Source: Leptospira neocaledonica
Lineage (GTDB): Bacteria > Spirochaetota > Leptospiria > Leptospirales > Leptospiraceae
Length of the DNA: 64,000 nucleotides
Assembly: GCF_002812205.1 (NCBI RefSeq)
Contig: NZ_NPEA01000013.1
Span: forward strand, 30,560 to 94,559
Direction of reading: 5' to 3'
Shown here in pieces: positions 1 to 8,232 of this stretch (positions within the stretch are counted from its first letter, which is position 1; each line of letters starts with the position of its first letter). The translations under genes and the position numbers were made by a program. The notes under the pieces are model-generated. The model worked only from the letters and a program-made list of their open reading frames with translations, was not told the origin of the DNA and searched no databases.

Positions 1-1920
1 GTATTTATGATAGATGGCTAAAATTTCGGATTCGGATTCTTTCAGATCTTGGATACTAATCTTAGTTTTCATCCATTCCAACATTTCATATTGGGCGCTT
101 GTGATAAAGGTCGGTAGGTCCTTTCTTCTGGCTCCAATTCCTCTACATTTCAATTTTCCGGATTGGAATCTTCCCATGTACCTATTTGCCACAGGCATTT
201 CAGAATCTTGACTGGAAGGAGGAAAAAGTAACCAGCTATAGATTCCATCTACTTCCATTCTGATCCCGGTTCGTTTTTGTATTTCTAAACACAGAGAATC
301 CAATTCAGAGGAAGTTAATGGAGAAGAATTATAGTTTTTAATAAATATACTGTCGGTGATCGCATGAACGAATTCATAGCCGAATTCTTCTGCGGTCTCT
401 TTTGCGAGTAGAAGTTTTTCTCTTCCGAAAGCGTTTACACTTTCGTGACTTTCTAATCTTCCGAATTTTGCATTCCTATAACCCAAATATCCGAAAGAAG
501 TGACTAACATCCATTTTAAACTGGCTTGTTTTGCTTCATAATTTGCCAATTGTTCTCCGGAGCTGATCTTGGATTGTTTTTTGTAATAGGCTCTTCTCTC
601 TAAGACATGCTCTAAGGCTTCAGAAACTACTCCTTTACGTTTATTGCATATACGATATCCTATATCCGGAGCCTTCGGAACTGTTTCGTCGTTGCTACAA
701 CATAAGCAGTTCACACATTCTGGAGAAATATTATGCATTGCCATGATGCTGGGATACATCTGAGCAAAGTCCAATTGGGCGACATTCTCCGCCGTTTTTC
801 CATAGCTGATATCCGGCTGAAAAACTAATCCTCCTTTGTCCGCCTCCAATAATTGGAGCGCCGTTTTAGGAGCTTCTACCGCACTTTTTTGCCAAGGAAC
901 CAGATAGCCTCTTCTTAAGGCCACATCCGTTTCAATATAGGTGAGTGCCTTGCCTGTGGATGCTCTTGCCATTTTTTGCATAGGGAGTCTGGAAAGTCTC
1001 GCGAGTTCTACAACTCCCATTAGATCTGCTTCCTTATATACGAAACTGTTTTTGGAATCAATATGCCATCTTCCGAATAAAGGATAAGAAGGTGCTCTAA
1101 ACACTATATTTCCATAAGTAAAATAACTGGTTCCTTTGGTGCTGATATTTCTTCGGATGGGAGTGGTCCTATCTCTGTCCAGTGCGGGCAGAAATCCTTG
1201 TTTTTGGGATTGGTAGAATAAATAAGGTAGAATGACCTGGTCTCCGTACCGGGTCAGAAGAATATCCGGATCTTCTTCTTTTAAAAGTATATCTAATTTT
1301 TCTAATAATCTCCTGGGATTTGTTCCGGACAATTCATGGTAATCCGTTTCGGTTCTTACGATCAAAGGATTATTTTCTATATTGATCCTATGGCTTTTTT
1401 TGAGTTCCAAACGTATGATCTTGAATTTGGGAACTTCATAATCCATTTCTTTAGGAGAGTCTTCCGTTCTGATATTTACGACCCTTTTTGCTCCAGGATC
1501 TTCAGTGTAATCGATCTCCATTTTGCATAAAGGAAATAGACCTTTCTGAAACATGTAACTGGTCGGAAGATCCAGATCAGAATGATAAATCTCGAATTTT
1601 CCATATAGAGCGAATAATTTACGGCTGATTTTGGGAAGGATAGAAGGTCTGGTGATTATAATTTTTAGGACTGGAACTGTTTTATTTTCGTAGAATAGGT
1701 TTCTATTTTCGTAAACCGGAATTTCTTGGATGGCATCTAATTCGAAAAGACGTTTTACTAATTTTTTAAGTAGATCAGCCTCTCCTCTTGCATATATGAT
1801 CGGATAAAATTTATCTAAAAAAAGTTGGGATTCACCTTTTTCATTTTTTAACCAAAGATATACCATGTCCTCCGCATGATAAACGTCGAACAGATATCCT
1901 TTGGTAGTTCGGAGATTCAT
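1..1920 (-). CDS. Family-B DNA polymerase (PolB2-like), C-terminus outside window
   Basis: The frame is open from an ATG at 1920 to the left edge, giving 640 codons with no stop. Polymerase motif A (DFAQMYPSIM) begins at Asp384, motif B (KWMLVTSFGYLGYRNAKFG) at Lys469, and motif C reads AITDSIF with Asp523. These are family-B palm motifs. Motif C normally reads DTDS; here the first Asp is Ile while the second, metal-binding Asp is kept. A Cys cluster (402, 405, 407, 408) follows motif A, as in archaeal PolB2-type proteins. The Exo II region near residues 255-270 resembles the fold but lacks the usual Asn and Asp, so proofreading is probably absent (inference). It overlaps the upstream gene by ATGA, so it is translationally coupled. 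Template-directed synthesis, perhaps in repair or bypass, is the likely role. Confidence 0.9.
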   Translation of the reverse strand, partial: MNLRTTKGYLFDVYHAEDMVYLWLKNEKGESQLFLDKFYPIIYARGEADLLKKLVKRLFELDAIQEIPVYENRNLFYENKTVPVLKIIITRPSILPKISRKLFALYGKFEIYHSDLDLPTSYMFQKGLFPLCKMEIDYTEDPGAKRVVNIRTEDSPKEMDYEVPKFKIIRLELKKSHRINIENNPLIVRTETDYHELSGTNPRRLLEKLDILLKEEDPDILLTRYGDQVILPYLFYQSQKQGFLPALDRDRTTPIRRNISTKGTSYFTYGNIVFRAPSYPLFGRWHIDSKNSFVYKEADLMGVVELARLSRLPMQKMARASTGKALTYIETDVALRRGYLVPWQKSAVEAPKTALQLLEADKGGLVFQPDISYGKTAENVAQLDFAQMYPSIMAMHNISPECVNCLCCSNDETVPKAPDIGYRICNKRKGVVSEALEHVLERRAYYKKQSKISSGEQLANYEAKQASLKWMLVTSFGYLGYRNAKFGRLESHESVNAFGREKLLLAKETAEEFGYEFVHAITDSIFIKNYNSSPLTSSELDSLCLEIQKRTGIRMEVDGIYSWLLFPPSSQDSEMPVANRYMGRFQSGKLKCRGIGARRKDLPTFITSAQYEMLEWMKTKISIQDLKESESEILAIYHKY

Positions 1921-2177
1921 TCTTGTTTCCGAAGATCTTCCGATTCTTTTTTTAATCTGAGTATTTCCTTTTTTAAATCGATCATCATTGTAAGAAGCAT
2001 GATATCGATCGGATAGGGAGAAGAAGCCATTACCCCCGCTTGTACCTGAAGTTTTGCAGTTCGAATCAATTCATCAAAAATTTCCTGGTCCGGTTTACGA
2101 AGTCCTCTCCTGTATTGTCCAAGACTAGACTCGATATACTGCATTTGTCTGGAATATGGAATAACCGTCCTACCCAT
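1917..2177 (-). CDS. Small helical protein of the PolB cassette
   Basis: This 86-residue protein matches no family I recognise. The C-terminal third (about residues 60-86) is a charged, Leu/Ile-spaced stretch likely to form a coiled coil, while the N-terminal half carries many Tyr, Arg and Gln. It overlaps the upstream RecA-like gene by 8 bases and the downstream polymerase by 4 (ATGA), so all three are almost certainly one translationally coupled transcript. The position suggests an adaptor or accessory subunit linking the RecA-like protein to the polymerase. That is inference from context only; no catalytic motif is visible. Confidence 0.75.
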   Translation of the reverse strand: MGRTVIPYSRQMQYIESSLGQYRRGLRKPDQEIFDELIRTAKLQVQAGVMASSPYPIDIMLLTMMIDLKKEILRLKKESEDLRKQE

Positions 2178-2817
2178 AAATAAACTCCTGTTTGGAATTC
2201 GGATCTGTTTCGATCTCGTATATAGATTTCGCTTTTCTGATCTTAAGATAAGAATGACCTTCGACCACGTTTAATTCCCAAAGATCTTCGGAGAGTTCGA
2301 CTAACTTAGGAAAAATTTTTTGAAAGTTGGGATGAGTGTATTTTGTGGATTCCACAAGTACGATAGGAATCTGTCTGGAACGTATACGTTCCAATAATAA
2401 TACCAATTTTTCCAAAAGGAAAAGGCCTTCGTCGTCTTGCACATCTCCATCGAAGAATTGTTTGCAGGGAGCTAGGATAAAATAGATCGTATTTTCTTTT
2501 CTAGAAGAATAGATTTCCTGGACGGAATCCAAGATTTGATAAGGAGTGAATGCTCTCTGGACCAGGATTTTTTCCAAAAGAGCCTCGGGGGATACTCTTC
2601 TTTTTCTAGTCTCTTCGGTGATAGTGAATACATCGAAACGAATGGCACAGTCCAAGTTAAAGACCTGGAATCCGGAAACGGCAAATGCGTATTCCCAAAG
2701 AAGCGCCAATTTATAGATACCCTGTCTTCCTGTTAAAAGCCCGACATTATCCCTGCTCCAGCCTAGTACCGGACGAAACAACTGGTCTTGGAAACCCTCC
2801 AGGGGACCTAAATACAT
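2170..2817 (-). CDS. RecA/RadA-like protein with degenerate Walker A
   Basis: About 215 residues from the ATG at 2817; the frame extends to a TTG at 2877, but that stretch is AT-rich and holds a palindrome, so the internal ATG is preferred. The order of a LDC...RFD segment near residue 55, a VSPEALLEKI segment and then RAFTPYQ at 88-94 mirrors the Rad51/RadA core, where RAF/RAY...HQ follows the first core strands. The P-loop position (30-37, GRQGIYKL) lacks the Gly-Lys-Ser/Thr of a functional Walker A, and the Walker B strand (IYFILAP) lacks its Asp. It is probably a non-hydrolysing RecA-fold partner, comparable in concept to ImuA/SulA-type accessory proteins of mutasomes (inference). It is the first gene of the polymerase cassette. 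Confidence 0.65.
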   Translation of the reverse strand: MYLGPLEGFQDQLFRPVLGWSRDNVGLLTGRQGIYKLALLWEYAFAVSGFQVFNLDCAIRFDVFTITEETRKRRVSPEALLEKILVQRAFTPYQILDSVQEIYSSRKENTIYFILAPCKQFFDGDVQDDEGLFLLEKLVLLLERIRSRQIPIVLVESTKYTHPNFQKIFPKLVELSEDLWELNVVEGHSYLKIRKAKSIYEIETDPNSKQEFIYG

Positions 2818-2823
2818 ATATAC

Positions 2824-2846
2824 TATATAAACGATACGTTTAAATA
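2824..2846. promoter_or_regulatory. Imperfect palindrome upstream of the PolB cassette
   Basis: A perfect core TAAACG-ATA-CGTTTA lies at 2828-2842, and three more bases pair outside a single mismatch. It sits 7-29 bases upstream of the preferred ATG (2817), where it would overlap a promoter. It does not fit the TTTG-N5-CAAA LexA box reported for Leptospira. Operator function is inferred from symmetry and position. Confidence 0.35.
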
Positions 2847-2951
2847 TGTAAAGTGAAATGGAGTGTGGGAATTCCAAAAAGAAAACTTTGGGCTATGGAC
2901 TATTGCAATTATGTCTTGTCTTAAAAAATTTTCCAAAATCCTTGGAGCTAT

Positions 2952-3473
2952 ATGGAATCAGATCATTTTAAAACGGTCCGTGCTCGTTCTGCAGTAGATT
3001 ATCTTTTTAGGACCGTTCACCAACATCATTCTCAGCTCAGCCAGATGGCGGACCAAAAGGCGAATATTTTGATCGCCGCATCATTCGTAATACTCTCACT
3101 TTCTTTGGGCTACGTCCAAAGGCCGGTCTATAGAACAGGTTTACTCACTCTGATGGTATTTATTGTAATCGCGGCAATCTTGGCGATACTTGCGGTGATG
3201 CCCACGTTCAAACAGAAAAAGAACGGCCAAATAAATCCTTTGTTTTTCGGGCATTTTGCTCCGTTGAGTGAAAAAGAATTTATGACCAAGATGGAAGATA
3301 TCGCTTCGGAAGATTCTTCTTTGTATGAAGCCTTGACTAGAGATTTATATAATTTGGGAAAATCTCTCTACTTTACAAAATATAGATATTTGAGATGGAG
3401 TTATCGTTGTCTTCTCGTAGGAGTTACTTCTTCCATGATCTTAATATTCTTGGAAATTAAAGGAATTATCTAA
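2952..3473 (+). CDS. Pycsar effector-like (PycTM/DUF5706) membrane protein
   Basis: A 173-residue protein with the hallmark of Pfam PF18967: an N-terminal helix of form RTVHQHHSQLSQMADQKANI (residues 20-39) running into a hydrophobic helix. Hydrophobic segments lie at about 40-58, 65-86 and 150-169. A cytoplasmic part contains LSEKEF, YEALTRDLYNLG and KYRYLR, also typical of the family. In Pycsar defence, such proteins are membrane-impairing effectors gated by cCMP or cUMP made by a partner cyclase (established). No nucleotidyl cyclase is visible anywhere in this window, so it is an orphan here. It is divergent from the RecA-like/PolB cassette, sharing roughly 130 bases of upstream DNA. Family assignment is firm; a defence role is inference. 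Confidence 0.82.
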   Translation: MESDHFKTVRARSAVDYLFRTVHQHHSQLSQMADQKANILIAASFVILSLSLGYVQRPVYRTGLLTLMVFIVIAAILAILAVMPTFKQKKNGQINPLFFGHFAPLSEKEFMTKMEDIASEDSSLYEALTRDLYNLGKSLYFTKYRYLRWSYRCLLVGVTSSMILIFLEIKGII

Positions 3474-3573
3474 TACTATATTTCCATAAAAGAATCTAAA
3501 ATCTCTCTTAGAGTCGCGAGTTATGGAAATTTGCAAACTTTAGAAGAATGCGAGAAATCCAAAAGATAGGTCC

Positions 3574-4776
3574 CTAGTTCGGGACCATTGTTTCGTTTTT
3601 CTTTTGTTTCATTCTTTTGACTAGATAATCTCTAAGCGCTAAGAAAGGTCTTTCGGTTATGTAAAAGATCGGAATACAGATTACGAAAGACACTATAATT
3701 GCAAAAAGTCCGAACAAGAAAAATTGTCCCAAGCTTAAACTTCCTGGGATTTTTGATCCAAAAATTATTCCGAGTGCGACTGCTGTGCAAGGTGTATGCC
3801 ATAGATACATTGTATAGCTGATCCTCGAGAAAGGTCTAAAAATCGTAAGACTAAAAAGCCGATTGATAAAACCTTCTTTCCATAAAGCTAATATGAATAG
3901 AGAGGAATATCCTAAATGGAATCCGGTGAAATTGAAAACCAAACCCCAGCCAACTCTTTCCGTTAAATAGGCAAAACTTAAGAACAAGACTGCTCCAAAA
4001 CCTAACAGATAAGAGAATTTGGGATTTTTCGATGTTAAAAAATCGGGTTTCCAAAATACTAATTCCGCGATCAGCATTCCGCAAATTAAGGTATCGAACC
4101 TCGTTTCAGTATGATAAAGTATGACAGCTTCCGTCAGTCCGAAAGACATGTATATGAATCTTATAAATAACGGGAGGAAAAATAATCCCAATAATGTAAT
4201 CCTTCTCAGTCGGTCCGGTATTTTAAAGAAAAATAAAAGACAAAGAGCTGGGATCACTAGATAGAATTGTTCTTCAATAGATAGGGACCAGCCATAAAGA
4301 AAGAGTCTATCATTGAAATAATTAGAAATATATAAAACATCTGCCCAAGAGTGAGAAATTGTGGAAGCTAATTTCTGTATCCCTGCAATTCCTTCAGGAT
4401 GAAGATCCGGATGAGAGTTATAATAATTTAATATATTTTTAGAGTAAAAAAAGGAAGCGATAAGGCAAAGATAATAGGCCGGCATGATCCTAAGAGTTCT
4501 TTTTATATAGAACATTTTTAGATCCAGGGTATTTGTTTTCCTTTTTTCTTGTAATAATCCACTGTATATTAGGAAGCCACTTAGAATAAAAAATAAATCC
4601 ACGCCCGTTCTAAGATTATGAAAAACGACCCTTACTAGAGGGTGTTCATAATTCAGCAAATGTAGCTTATCCGCGTGGTCCCAAAAATGGTACAATATTA
4701 CCAAAAAAATAGATAATGCTCTTAAGCCGTTTAACGCGGGTATTTCTGATTCGTTTTTGGAGAATAAAAATTTCAA
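3574..4776 (-). CDS. Acyltransferase 3 family membrane protein (OafA/YrhL type)
   Basis: A 400-residue polytopic protein with about ten membrane helices. It shows the signature of membrane O-acyltransferases: N-terminal ALNGLRALSI (about residues 14-23), YHFW with its conserved His, DLFFILSGFLI, and SIEEQFYLVIP midway. Such enzymes acetylate or acylate LPS sugars, peptidoglycan or glycolipids at the inner membrane. The start is a TTG preceded by GAGGAAA, and alignment with the paralogue at 6993-8204 (both begin MKFL and reach the PALNG motif about 15 residues in) supports it. The true substrate cannot be read from sequence. Confidence 0.88.
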   Translation of the reverse strand: MKFLFSKNESEIPALNGLRALSIFLVILYHFWDHADKLHLLNYEHPLVRVVFHNLRTGVDLFFILSGFLIYSGLLQEKRKTNTLDLKMFYIKRTLRIMPAYYLCLIASFFYSKNILNYYNSHPDLHPEGIAGIQKLASTISHSWADVLYISNYFNDRLFLYGWSLSIEEQFYLVIPALCLLFFFKIPDRLRRITLLGLFFLPLFIRFIYMSFGLTEAVILYHTETRFDTLICGMLIAELVFWKPDFLTSKNPKFSYLLGFGAVLFLSFAYLTERVGWGLVFNFTGFHLGYSSLFILALWKEGFINRLFSLTIFRPFSRISYTMYLWHTPCTAVALGIIFGSKIPGSLSLGQFFLFGLFAIIVSFVICIPIFYITERPFLALRDYLVKRMKQKKNETMVPN

Positions 4777-4888
4777 CGGATGATTTCCTCGGATCGAGTT
4801 AAGCTAAAATCATAGAAAAAAGGAAATTCATATCGTGGAAACTATTTTCCATAAGAATCTAAGGATTCTTGGTCCGGCATCGTTCAGA

Positions 4889-6862
4889 TCAGGACTTGAT
4901 TTGGATAGGAACAAAACGATTCAGGATTTCCCTAACGACCCGATTGAGTCTGGGCTTTCCTTCCGCTTCTAAGAGGATCCAATAGGCATAGTCAATACTA
5001 AACATATCCTTGATATTCTTTCCAACTTTTACCCATTGTTGTTCTATTCTCTTTTTAGCCTCTATAGTTAGGTTTGGATTTTTTTGAAAATTTTCCAAAT
5101 AAGAATAATATTCCGAGGTAAGAGAAGCGGGGATAGGATCCTTCCATTTTCTACCTCTCATACTTCTCTCCGTTTCCCATCGGAATTCTCCCAGGGTTTT
5201 AGTTACGACTAATGTGGCATTTTCAGTCATAACTACCGGAAATAATAATCTGCTGTAATCCTGATTACCGATACTCGTTTCTTGCCATAGAACACCTCTA
5301 TTTCCGCTATAAGGAAGAAGGATACAATCTGCAAAAAATTCCTTTCTATACTGCTCGGTATGGCTTGGATCTGTATTAGAAATTGCAGTTACTTGTCTCT
5401 GGAAGATACTTGTGTCTATCTTTGAAACTCTTTCGGCATTCGATAAAATCTTATCAGTAAAAGTAAGATTCGCTTCCGTGGCGCCGTAAAACTGATCTTC
5501 GGAAAGAATAGGATATGCAAAATTCGGATTTAAGGAAATCCCTAAAAGCCCCATATAAAGTATGTTTTCTAATTCCCAATCCAGAATATGCAAAAGATAT
5601 TCTTTATTCATAATATTCTTTGCTTCCGGTTCTTGGTTCCAGCGTAGATTAGATTTTTGGATCTGGTCGTAGGTTTGTCCCATATGATTTTGGGATGGAT
5701 TCTTTTTGCCTGCAAGTATCAAGTTTAACCAGTCGGGAAGAAGATGAATAGAAAGTTTTACTTCCTGGTATTGTCGATCTGTCATTGAGGATTTTAATGT
5801 GGCAATAGCAAGTTCCAGGTCTTGCAGTCTTTTTGCAGAGAGCAAACCTTCGTCCAAAAAGAAAAAATAAATAAAAAGAAGTACAGGTTTTGGGATATTC
5901 GTTGTTTGGGAGCGGAATTTAATAAAACAAACTTTATATAGTCTTATTAATATTTTATAATCTTCTTGTCTGTGTCTTCTTCGTATCAACCCTGGATGCT
6001 CTTTGTATGCATGTACGAGTCGAGTGATCTCCTCACAAGTGCTTGCGTGAAGGCCGGAATACTCTAAAATTTGTGCCAGACTGTTTACATATTCATCCGG
6101 TATTATGCTAGGATGGGCAGGTCCTGCAGGGCTTGTTTTAGGAGTTTCGATCCATTCTTCTGTTTTTTTCTCGTCCAGTTCGGGAACTGTTTTGATCTGT
6201 AAGGTAAGATTTGTTCCCTCTTGAGAGATTAATATTGCTTCGGATTTGAGCCACTGTTTGTTCTCATCCGGAATTAGGATTTGCATTCTTTCATATCTTG
6301 TGAGAGAGAATGTGGCTCCTACTTTTTTGGTATAAATCCTGGCTCTTATCGCTTTATTTAAGGAATTCTCATCCAATTCTTGGATACCAAGTAAGGCCGG
6401 AAATCTTTCCTCGGAATCTGTTTCTAAAATAGCAGTGATAAAGTTTTTGGCAGTCGTTTTATGATCTTCTATCAAATGATCTAAAGTATGTATGATTAAT
6501 ATATCTTTCCATGCGGGAAGATTACTCTGCTCTGCAAGAAACTGTAAAAATTCAGGAAGGAAATGTTTTCTGTACCAAGAGGGATCTTCTGCTAATCGTT
6601 TTAAATCGAGATTGTCTACTTGGTCTAAGAACGTATGAAAAAGATTTGTATCCTTGGAATTGAAATGATGGAGCTGTAATTTAGATACGATCTTTGCTCT
6701 GTACTCTAATGCGAGACGGTTTTGTCCGCGCAGATAACGTTGCAATAGATATATTACGGTAAATAGAAGGACTAAAAAGATCGCTCCGCTGATAACGGGA
6801 GTCCAAGAGAACTCCGGCCAAATCAGGATAGGGTTTCCGGAATCCTGACCTAATATGAGCAT
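4889..6862 (-). CDS. Membrane-anchored hypothetical protein, 657 residues
   Basis: No family is recognised. One N-terminal membrane helix (about residues 24-44) is followed by a basic stretch and a long, largely helical soluble region. An acidic/Pro-rich linker near residues 230-250 (ETPKTSPAGPAHP) separates two parts. The second part contains a repeat-poor helical domain with aromatic-rich segments. The layout (anchor, helical domain, linker, larger domain) suggests a cytoplasmic or periplasmic scaffold or sensor. The start at 6862 has no clear ribosome-binding site. It sits between two paralogous acyltransferases on the same strand, with gaps of about 110-130 bases, so co-transcription is possible but not shown. 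Confidence 0.75.
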   Translation of the reverse strand: MLILGQDSGNPILIWPEFSWTPVISGAIFLVLLFTVIYLLQRYLRGQNRLALEYRAKIVSKLQLHHFNSKDTNLFHTFLDQVDNLDLKRLAEDPSWYRKHFLPEFLQFLAEQSNLPAWKDILIIHTLDHLIEDHKTTAKNFITAILETDSEERFPALLGIQELDENSLNKAIRARIYTKKVGATFSLTRYERMQILIPDENKQWLKSEAILISQEGTNLTLQIKTVPELDEKKTEEWIETPKTSPAGPAHPSIIPDEYVNSLAQILEYSGLHASTCEEITRLVHAYKEHPGLIRRRHRQEDYKILIRLYKVCFIKFRSQTTNIPKPVLLFIYFFFLDEGLLSAKRLQDLELAIATLKSSMTDRQYQEVKLSIHLLPDWLNLILAGKKNPSQNHMGQTYDQIQKSNLRWNQEPEAKNIMNKEYLLHILDWELENILYMGLLGISLNPNFAYPILSEDQFYGATEANLTFTDKILSNAERVSKIDTSIFQRQVTAISNTDPSHTEQYRKEFFADCILLPYSGNRGVLWQETSIGNQDYSRLLFPVVMTENATLVVTKTLGEFRWETERSMRGRKWKDPIPASLTSEYYSYLENFQKNPNLTIEAKKRIEQQWVKVGKNIKDMFSIDYAYWILLEAEGKPRLNRVVREILNRFVPIQIKS

Positions 6863-6992
6863 AGAAAAATAGTAAATGGAATTATAAAGTAGTCAAGATG
6901 TTTACTGGGTCTGGAGGCTGAGAAGAGCGAGAATTGGGAGAAGGATGGCTGACTTCTCCGGAATTTTTCCCAGAGAAGTCGCAAATTCTAAT

Positions 6993-8204
6993 CTAAATGG
7001 ATTGTTGGGAGATTCCCGCTGTCTGTTTAGATTTCAAGTGAGCGATCCATTTATCTTTGAGGATTAAAAAAGGTCTCTCAATCAGATAAAATAAGATCAC
7101 GCAGAATATAAAAGTAAATAACATTGCTACTAGGAAAGTAGCAAACGTTCTGGAATAACTCAGTGAATGAATTACTGTCCCGCACACTAAGGAGATTGCT
7201 GCAGAGGTCGGATATAAATGCCAAAGATACATTGTATAACTTACTCTTGCTATAGGACGAAATATAGGCAGGCTCAAGAATTTCGAGAAATATGAATTTT
7301 CCCAAAGACTAAGTAAAACAAGTCCAGCGAAACCAATGTTTAGACAATTATAAACATAAATTTGTGTGAGCGCGGTTCTCTCGGATAAAAATCCGATCGC
7401 TGTTAACGTGATAGACGCTATATATAACCCAATCCTAATAAACTTCTTTGTAGTAAAGTTTGCATAACTCGCAGAAAGATAAAATTCGGAGCATAACATC
7501 CCTGCGATAAGAGAATCAAACCTGGTCTCGCTATGTTGGTAGACCATATGTGGCGAGAAAATATTGAATTGAGAATATAAAATCCTGAAGAGGATCGGAA
7601 GGAAATACGAAGAAATTAAAAGGATCCGTCTGGCCTTATCCGATATTTTAAAGAAAAGAAGCGCACAGAGCGGCGGCAATATTATATAAAATTGTTCTTC
7701 GATGGAAAGTGACCATCCATAATCGAACATTCTTCCTTTTGTGTAGTTGGAAATATATAATAAATCGGCCCAGTAATAGGATATATTTTCAGTTAAGCTA
7801 TTCTTTAAGAGAGTTTTTGAAGAATCAAGATGGGGTGCTGCGTTGAGTGATTTTAATATTCCACGCATGCTCACATACTGTACAAGCAGTAAGAAATAAT
7901 ATGCGGGAAAAATCCTTAACGATCTTTTTATATAAAAGAAAGAGAGTTTTATGTTACCATGTTTCGCTTTTTCTTTTAATAGATTCCCATAAATTAGAAA
8001 TCCACTCAAAACAAAGAAAAGATCTATTCCTGCTGTAAGATTTTTTAAGGCAGTATCTAAGAGGACAGGAATATCAGGGATAAAATGATTCGCTCCGATC
8101 CATATATGAAGACCAATGATCATCATAATGGAAAAAGCTCTGATACCATTTAACGCAGGATATTCGTCGGACCGTTTTTCGGTTATATAAGAAAGAAACT
8201 TCAT
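6993..8204 (-). CDS. Acyltransferase 3 family membrane protein, second copy
   Basis: A 403-residue paralogue of the protein at 3574-4776 with the same motif order: ALNGIRAFSI near residue 17, DLFFVLSGFLI near 61, SLSIEEQFYIILPPLC near 165, and YTMYLWH toward the C-terminus. About ten membrane helices are predicted. The ATG at 8204 has AGAGGAC upstream. It begins 28 bases after the glyA stop on the same strand and may be co-transcribed with lplA and glyA. The likely role is O-acylation of a surface glycan or lipid; acceptor and donor cannot be deduced. Confidence 0.88.
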   Translation of the reverse strand: MKFLSYITEKRSDEYPALNGIRAFSIMMIIGLHIWIGANHFIPDIPVLLDTALKNLTAGIDLFFVLSGFLIYGNLLKEKAKHGNIKLSFFYIKRSLRIFPAYYFLLLVQYVSMRGILKSLNAAPHLDSSKTLLKNSLTENISYYWADLLYISNYTKGRMFDYGWSLSIEEQFYIILPPLCALLFFKISDKARRILLISSYFLPILFRILYSQFNIFSPHMVYQHSETRFDSLIAGMLCSEFYLSASYANFTTKKFIRIGLYIASITLTAIGFLSERTALTQIYVYNCLNIGFAGLVLLSLWENSYFSKFLSLPIFRPIARVSYTMYLWHLYPTSAAISLVCGTVIHSLSYSRTFATFLVAMLFTFIFCVILFYLIERPFLILKDKWIAHLKSKQTAGISQQSI

Positions 8205-8232
8205 CTGTCCTCTTATTTTTTCTGTTTATAGT

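Noticed and set aside
1336..1530. Plus-strand open frame of 64 residues
   Set aside because: It lies opposite the clear family-B polymerase frame and has no coding signature; a shadow frame.
4889..6862. Assigning the 657-residue protein to a chemoreceptor or sensor kinase family
   Set aside because: No HAMP, MCP hairpin or kinase boxes can be found.
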